Shown here: positions 52,594-57,458 of the stretch, piece by piece
Numbering within the stretch: position 1 is the stretch's first letter
How the letters are laid out: the number at the start of each line of letters is the position of its first letter
Notes under the pieces: model-generated
Seen by the model: the letters and a program-made list of their open reading frames with translations, nothing else
The model's database searches: none
What the model was told of the DNA's origin: nothing
NCBI GenBank assembly: GCA_022447625.1
Contig: JAKVAX010000021.1
Span: 1-57,458, forward strand
Source: Flavobacteriales bacterium
Lineage (GTDB): Bacteria; Bacteroidota; Bacteroidia; Flavobacteriales_D; Sanyastnellaceae
DNA length: 57,458 nt
Direction of reading: 5' to 3'
Made by a program: the position numbers and the translations under genes

Positions 52594-53027
52594 GGACGGA
52601 TTTCATCCGTCCCTACCATGGCATTTTCTAGGGAAAGAGGAGGCGCCTAACGGTGCCACAAGCCTAACCCCGCATCACCTAGACAGAACCCTCCATATCC
52701 CGTAGGGATTCTACTTTGTTGCCGAAAGATCTAAGAGAAAACCCAGTACCCCAGAGGGGTTCAACAAATCCGGACGGATGTTATCCGTCCCTACCACAGC
52801 ATTTCTAGGGAAAAAGAGACGCCTAACGGCGCCACGAACCCAACCTCGCCTCACCTAGACAGAACCTATCATATCCCGCAGGAATTCTACCTTGTTGCTT
52901 GAAGATCTAGGAGAAAGCCCAGTACCCCAGAGGGGTTCAACAAATCCGGACGGATGTTATCCGTCTCTACCACAGCATTTCTAGGGAAAAAGAGACGCCT
53001 AACGGCGCCACGAACCCAACCTCGCAC
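52594..53027. repeat. Tandem repeat of about 177 bp, hairpin-rich
   Basis: Two full copies (52594-52771 and 52772-52947) and a third partial (from 52948). Each contains, in order, GGACGGAT-n3-ATCCGTCC, a G(A/G)CGCC-TAAC-GG(C/T)GCC hairpin, ATCCC-GTA-GGGAT (mutated in copy 2) and ACCCC-AGA-GGGGT. No spacer diversity, so not CRISPR. The third copy runs into block B of the RHS unit; another copy occurs at 55062 and the start of one at 57448. Confidence 0.88.
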
Positions 53028-53480
53028 TACATCAATTGGTCTGCTCTTCTCACCTTCAGATACACATCAATTTTCCACTTTCTCCTTTAACGTGAGTCTC
53101 ATCCGCAGATCAGCGTCAGAATCGATTCTCATGGGAAGCAGTGCAAAAAAGAAAAGGCGTCCGATTAGAACGCCTTTAATTGTTGTAAGATTATTGAATG
53201 AGGTTGTTCGTCTACATTTTGGAACACCCTTCTTTTTACGAGGGCAGCTACACTAATTGCAGCTCATAGTTTTCGGGTAACAGTTCGACCCACCTAAACT
53301 AATCAACCTCCAATTCTAGGGGCATAGAACGAATAAATATACATCGATTGAACATAGCACCACCACTCAAACCTCATGAATGAAGTGGATTCGTGCTGAA
53401 TATCAATTTGATAATTAGTGTTTTTGACTCATGTGACGATTTGACCTACTGCCAACACGCGCCACATAACAAACTTTGGC
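53021..53480. repeat. RHS unit 3' block B, copy 1
   Basis: Starts at CTCGCACTAC and resembles 55134-55580 over about 450 bp by eye, with several indels. No gene is recognised inside; it holds the terminator at 53145-53177. With the remaining bases to 53568 it forms the 3' untranslated part of cassette A. Confidence 0.85.
53145..53177 (-). terminator. Terminator downstream of RHS cassette A
   Basis: Minus strand AAAGGCGT pairs with ACGCCTTT around a short loop, then a T-rich run. The same stem ends cassette B at 55267-55292. Confidence 0.75.
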
Positions 53481-53568
53481 ACAATAGCATTTACGATCTA
53501 GTTGAATAGTTTATAAGCGGCAGGTAAGATCATTTTAGTGGTCAAAACAACTCTTAGATAGAAAGATA

Positions 53569-53970
53569 TTATTCATTTGATGTTGCTATATATAATGTCC
53601 GAAGATCAAACTTCTGCTCATCAATTCGATAAGCTACATCTCCATACCTCTTATTTCCTGAATCACAGGCCTTATCATAAAAAACTCTGAAAGAACAATA
53701 CTCCACATTTTGTTCACCCTCGACTATCTCTAAGATGATCGTAATATCTCTATTCACGTTTGCACCGCAACTATCTAAAAAGACATTGCATGGCATCTTC
53801 GATTCATCGAATGCAGGGCTAAATCCTCTGCAATCAAGGAGCAAGATATCATTGACATCATTAATGTAATCCTTGCTCAATTCTTTAATCAATCTTTCAA
53901 CATTGTAGACATTTCGTTCATTTGAACAGAAGAACCAACTGGTAAAAACAATTAAGACTAAATATTTCAT
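53569..53970 (-). CDS. Putative immunity lipoprotein for RHS tip A
   Basis: 133 residues. Short signal with cysteine at 15 (FTSWFFCSNE), then a small domain with several cysteines (LLDCRGF, LDSCGANVNRDITI, CSFRVFYDKACDSG). ATG 53970 lies one base after the RHS tip stop, so the pair is coupled, as toxin and immunity genes usually are. No family recognised; immunity is inferred from position. AT-rich compared with the core genes. Confidence 0.6.
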   Translation of the reverse strand: MKYLVLIVFTSWFFCSNERNVYNVERLIKELSKDYINDVNDILLLDCRGFSPAFDESKMPCNVFLDSCGANVNRDITIILEIVEGEQNVEYCSFRVFYDKACDSGNKRYGDVAYRIDEQKFDLRTLYIATSNE

Positions 53971-53971
53971 A

Positions 53972-55000
53972 TTACTGCTCTATTGGTTTTAATTCAGACT
54001 TACTTTTGTATTCGGTTGCAGAACGGCCATGTTGTCCAGCACCAGACTCAAGTGTTTCTCCTTTGTCTTTTAGAACAGTATTTGTCCATCTAATAGACCA
54101 ATCTGACTGTTCTTCACTAGTCATGGCGTTGAAGTCCACACCATTGAATTCCCCACCCATCTCATACTTAATAATCTGAACAATAGCATGACCTAATTCG
54201 TGTAATCCTACATGACCCGGGGAAAACCATTTAGTCAATAAAGGATTTCTCATCGGAATCATTCCTTCACCTTTATCTTCATAACCAAATATCGAGAGTC
54301 GCGATCCTTCTCGGGTAGCGTCAGAAGAAATCATCGAAACCACTCTTTTCCATCTGATCGGCACAGGCAGAGGCTTCATTAATTGTACTCCATCCGTTTC
54401 TTCTCCTTGCAATTCAGCGTCGAGGGGATATCTGGTAGGCTGGTATAGAGTTCGTCCCCCGTGTTTATTCGTTTTATCATGAGTTATCTGACCAGTTATA
54501 CCGTACGGATCGATGTATCCGTCAACATTGGCTATAAAACTCACTTCAATATCACTTTTTATAAGGACCTCATTGAAATATGTAAACATAAGTTGTTGTG
54601 AGTCTGTCCAATTTTCAGGTGCAGATCCGTCATGAACTAATTTATCACCTACAAATTCGAAACCATGATCGACTCCAAACGCATAACTCACAACTTTCAG
54701 TAAGAGTTCTTTGCTTTCATTAGTATATGCGAATACTTCATTTCCGTCTTGATCAATAAATAAAATAGGATTATTCATAGAATAGTCATAGGGACTTTCG
54801 CTAGGATACTTTTTCCATAAGTTATCCATTTTTGACCAGCGTGCGATCCTAGGGTCATACATCCTTGCACCAAAGTCATAAGAGTTTCCTTCTCCAGCTA
54901 TTTCATTATCCTGTTCTTGCCCATTAAATCCGTATCTATAGTCTTCCTGCGCGAAGCTCCTCCCCGGCATCAGCATACCGAAGGGGTAATAGTCATTCAA
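53972..55000 (-). CDS. Orphan RHS C-terminal tip A with zinc-peptidase-like toxin domain
   Basis: 342 residues. Residues 1-75 are the RHS-associated core (DYYPFGMLMPGR, YRYGFNGQEQDNE, YDFGARMYDPRIARW, DPLW-like KMDNLWKKYPS, YSMNNPILFID). Beyond this a unique tip contains HELGHA (H267, E268, H271), a gluzincin-type zinc motif, near the C-terminus. No upstream RHS protein precedes it: the frame continues as QLNSRLN, then stops about 30 codons back with no ATG. It is therefore a displaced cassette that could be switched into a full RHS protein by recombination. The TTG at 55000 may not be a real start. Confidence 0.78.
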   Translation of the reverse strand: MNDYYPFGMLMPGRSFAQEDYRYGFNGQEQDNEIAGEGNSYDFGARMYDPRIARWSKMDNLWKKYPSESPYDYSMNNPILFIDQDGNEVFAYTNESKELLLKVVSYAFGVDHGFEFVGDKLVHDGSAPENWTDSQQLMFTYFNEVLIKSDIEVSFIANVDGYIDPYGITGQITHDKTNKHGGRTLYQPTRYPLDAELQGEETDGVQLMKPLPVPIRWKRVVSMISSDATREGSRLSIFGYEDKGEGMIPMRNPLLTKWFSPGHVGLHELGHAIVQIIKYEMGGEFNGVDFNAMTSEEQSDWSIRWTNTVLKDKGETLESGAGQHGRSATEYKSKSELKPIEQ

Positions 55001-55081
55001 CCTGCTATTTAATTGGCAGTTGCTTTGGAATGGCAGCCTTTCGATCTATGCCATATTGATTGGACGGATGTTATCCGTCCC
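54974..55081. repeat. RHS unit 5' block A, copy 1
   Basis: From CATACCG (RHS core end) through the ATTCAACCTG...GGACGGATG region. Apart from a one-base indel plus one substitution at GGTAATA, it matches 57361-57458 over the rest of the window. The copies are 2386-2387 bp apart. Confidence 0.9.
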
Positions 55082-55580
55082 TCTCAAACCTGCCTGTGGG
55101 GAAAAAGAGACGCCTAACGGCGCCACGAACCCAACCTCGCGCTACATCAATTGGTCTGCTCTTCTCACCTTCATGCACACATCAATTTTCCATTTTTGTC
55201 CTTCCAATTGAGTCTCATTCGTAGATCGAAATCAAAAGCGATTCTTGTGGGAAGCAGTGTAAAATGAAAAGGCGTCCGATTAGAACGCCTTTGTGTTGTA
55301 AGGTTATTGAGTGAGGTTGTTCGTCTACATTTAGACAGCTTTATTTGAACATTACCTCTTTTTGCGAGGAACGCAAGGAAAATTGGAGTGCATAGTTTTT
55401 AGGAGACAATTTGGTCCAACTAAGCTAATGAACCTCCAATTTCAGGGGCATAGAACAAATACATATTAATCGATTGAACATAGTACCGTCACTCCAACCT
55501 CATGAACGAAGAGGATTCGTGCTGAATATCAATTAGATAAAGAGAATCCCCCAGCCGAGGTGACAGTTTGACCCACTACC
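55062..55580. repeat. RHS unit 3' block B, copy 2
   Basis: Begins with GGACGGAT-n3-ATCCGTCC (55062) and the TAACGGCGCC hairpin, then matches 53021-53480. It includes the terminator stem at 55267-55292 and the unassigned 55293-55580. No gene in this 500-bp stretch. Confidence 0.85.
55267..55292 (-). terminator. Terminator downstream of RHS cassette B
   Basis: Same AAAGGCGT/ACGCCTTT stem as at 53145; on the minus strand it runs into TTTTCATTTTAC. Confidence 0.7.
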
Positions 55581-55586
55581 GAAAGC

Positions 55587-56294
55587 CTACTCGCACAATT
55601 CATATACAAATTCACTGATGTCTATATCGAATTCTGAAGTAGGGCTTGAAAGAGCATATTCCAGTATGTCTATTTGTTCCTTCAATCGCTTATCGTCACA
55701 ATAACTCAGGCGATATTCTATGAATAAAGACAAAAAACCTCGATCAAACCAAAAATCCTCTTTCATGTATATTGTCCTCAAATCGTCCATCAGAAAATTT
55801 ATTGTCAAAATATCTTCAGGTGGATACTGGTTTAGAATCTTCAAAATCACATTTCTTTGAATCATCAATGAATGCTCTGGAATAGGCAAGTAGTCATTCA
55901 TTGAATGAGTAAATTCTAAGCTTCCTTGCAAATTTTCAAATTCTAGAGCAACGTGCACGGAATCCATTCCGAAGCAATTCTCGCCAACCGGAGCATTTTG
56001 TCGAAAGCAATATTCTAATATCGATCTATTTGTTAATGAATCGATGAGATAAGGAGACTCAAGGCCCAGTCGCAATCTGCCTGATTCCCCATCTTCCTCA
56101 AAAGACCAGTTGGTTACATTTGAAAACTCCTCGAAGCTCCGAACTACCCCATCTAAACAAACATTCTCTTTCGTTGGTCCAGAACAGGATGTGTTGCACA
56201 AAAACACAAATAGGCTCAATAGATGAGTTAAGCTACCTGCTGTACTTCCGAAGAAAACTACCGAATTCTGATGTATCCCCTTTACCTGCTTCAT
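55587..56294 (-). CDS. Putative immunity lipoprotein for RHS tip B
   Basis: 235 residues if started at ATG 56294 (the frame is open to 56390). Hydrophobic N-terminus followed by a Cys in a lipoprotein-like context (LFVFLCNTSCSG), then an acidic, asparagine- and aspartate-rich domain with several aromatic patches. It overlaps the tip B frame by 62 nt, which again suggests a coupled partner gene. Function not recognised; immunity is inferred from position only. Confidence 0.55.
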   Translation of the reverse strand: MKQVKGIHQNSVVFFGSTAGSLTHLLSLFVFLCNTSCSGPTKENVCLDGVVRSFEEFSNVTNWSFEEDGESGRLRLGLESPYLIDSLTNRSILEYCFRQNAPVGENCFGMDSVHVALEFENLQGSLEFTHSMNDYLPIPEHSLMIQRNVILKILNQYPPEDILTINFLMDDLRTIYMKEDFWFDRGFLSLFIEYRLSYCDDKRLKEQIDILEYALSSPTSEFDIDISEFVYELCE

Positions 56295-57363
56295 AATTAA
56301 TTTTTGCTCTATAAATGCTGTCTCCTCGTGACATCTCAGTCCCATTTTCCCATATCGCTTGTGAATCAGATGCGTGTATAGCACCTCCAAGATTCAACCC
56401 CCACATGTTGATTTCGTAAAATGAAGTCCAAGCTGGAATGCCATTTCTCGAATATCTACTACTCACACCTTCCATAGTTATATAATCGAAACCTAATGCA
56501 GCTCCCCTTGTCATTGTCAGCTTGGCCATATTCATGTAATCTACAAGTGAGTTAGATCCATACTGATCAAATGTTTCTTGATTAAGATTCATTCGGCCAT
56601 CCGGTCTCACAGCAATTAAACTTAATTCCAAAATCCCAACTCCAAATCCAAAACTCCCTCCAGAAGATGTTATAGTACCATACTCCCAAAATCCAGTTGC
56701 TGTATTCTTATCAGGAAGATTGACAGTAACTTTAGACCAACCTAAACCAAATGCATCTTGGCCTCCAGACTAAGCTCTATAACTATCTCCAGAGGACCAA
56801 ATACTAGTGCTAAAAACCGGACTTATACTCGGCTCTATTGTCCTCATCTCCAGATTGGTAACACCAACGTATAGTATGTCACCAGGGTTCACATTCATTT
56901 TATTCCAATTCTGATCGAATTTGTCGCTCAGGTTGGACACATGACTTTTCGTCTTGAATGTAGAGAAATTCATTATTACGATGTGCTTCCAGGAAATTTG
57001 TCGAGGTAATCTATAACCATATTTCTCTTGCGTTTCAGGATCATTAATATCATTGGCGATTTGAGTTGGGCCTTGACCATCCTTGACACGATAATACAAT
57101 ATTCCATTTTTCACTCTTGGCTCCAATCCTTCTAACTCCTCAGCATCAATCACTCTATTCCCACTAAACGCATATTGTGAATAATAAGGATATTTCGCAG
57201 CCAAAGGATCCACAGCGAAGAACCTTCCAATCCTCGCATCATGCATTCGATATTTATAGTTCACACTATTCCCATCGCCCTTCAGCTCATCATCAGCCTC
57301 CTTCCTGCCCTTGGAAGCATATCTATAGTCATCCTGCGCGAAGGTTCTTCCTGGCATCAGCAT
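56233..57363 (-). pseudogene. Orphan RHS C-terminal tip B, interrupted
   Basis: The frame spans about 377 codons from ATG 57363 with an in-frame TAG at codon 198 (56772-56770). Before it: RHS core (LMPGRTFAQDDYRYASKG, YKYRMHDARIGRFFAVDP, YSQYAFSGNRVID) and a LysM-like segment (YRVKDGQGPTQIANDIND, KMNVNPGDILYV). After it, in the same frame: SGGQDAFGLGWSKV and the remaining tip to 56233. The RHS junction also carries a 1-bp loss relative to tip A (AATCTTATT against AATGACTATT). Either recent decay or a silent cassette; TAG could be C-to-T in CAG. Confidence 0.7.
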
Positions 57364-57458
57364 ACCGAAGGGGTAATAAGATTCAACCTGCTATTTAATT
57401 GGCAGTTGCTTTGGAATGGCAGCCTTTCGATCTATGCCATATTGATTGGACGGATGTT
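57361..57458. repeat. RHS unit 5' block A, copy 2 (cut by window end)
   Basis: Second copy of the block at 54974-55081, running to the last base of the window (GGACGGATGTT). At least one further RHS unit is expected beyond the end. Confidence 0.9.

Noticed and set aside
52594-53027. CRISPR array
   Set aside because: The 177-bp units repeat as a whole; there are no short direct repeats separated by unique spacers and no cas genes nearby.

Overview
The window looks like chromosomal DNA of a marine-type Bacteroidota, most likely order Flavobacteriales (Cryomorphaceae or Schleiferiaceae-like; the family is a guess). Grounds: type IX secretion parts and cargo (PorQ, a GldM protein, type A and type B C-terminal sorting domains), the alternative bacterial GlmU, the bacillithiol enzyme BshA, FucP-type MFS, DUF1573 and DUF1684 proteins, and promoters of the Bacteroidota type (TTTG-N19-TAnnTTTG). 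No rRNA, tRNA, integrase, transposase or CRISPR array was recognised. From base 1 to about 52.5 kb it is dense core genome; from 52.6 kb to the end it is accessory DNA.

Layout. 0-10.6 kb: membrane metallophosphoesterase, two tandem T9SS cargo paralogues, a WG-repeat protein, EttA, DUF1684, a CtpA-type protease, DUF1573 and DUF3108. 10.7-14.1 kb: rhodanese/Crp/pterin dehydratase operon, then an aminotransferase/sugar transferase pair for surface glycans. 14.1-22.5 kb: SirB1-like protein, uridine phosphorylase, rhomboid protease, DnaN, GldM, a small secreted protein, a glycosyltransferase 9 protein that appears to start at CTG, and YebC. 22.5-33.3 kb: MFS, Rof-like protein, DUF547/barrel fusion, Omp85-like protein, DapD, Nudix, Aat, an acyltransferase-like protein, DPP III-like peptidase, thioredoxin-fold protein and a 50-residue basic protein. 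33.4-41.1 kb: a CpcT/CpeT-family pseudogene with two in-frame stops, FucP-like MFS, a 1049-residue type B T9SS cargo protein, a methyltransferase, an ECF sigma factor and a MerR-B12 regulator. 41.2-52.6 kb: alternative GlmU, Lon, PorQ, cytidylate kinase, a four-helix-bundle (S23/IVS-type) protein, a GH3/serine-hydrolase fusion, BshA and a two-TM membrane protein. 52.6-57.458 kb: a repeated locus with two orphan RHS C-terminal tips, each with a downstream lipoprotein-like partner (putative immunity), in about 2.39 kb units bounded by conserved repeats.

The most unusual feature lies between genes. At least twelve places (listed as heptamer arrays) carry DNA built from 7-base words that stay in strict 7-bp phase while the word content drifts within a place and differs between places. 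Several are inverted pairs forming long hairpins. One inverted pair brackets the four-helix-bundle gene, giving a compact element of about 620 bp. Other copies lie just upstream of -7 promoter boxes. A second intergenic class consists of rows of short hairpins with 2-5 nt loops (10.6 kb, 12.2 kb, 52.6-53.0 kb). I regard the heptamer arrays with the four-helix-bundle gene as the best candidate for an undescribed system. The RHS tip array is the clearest accessory locus.
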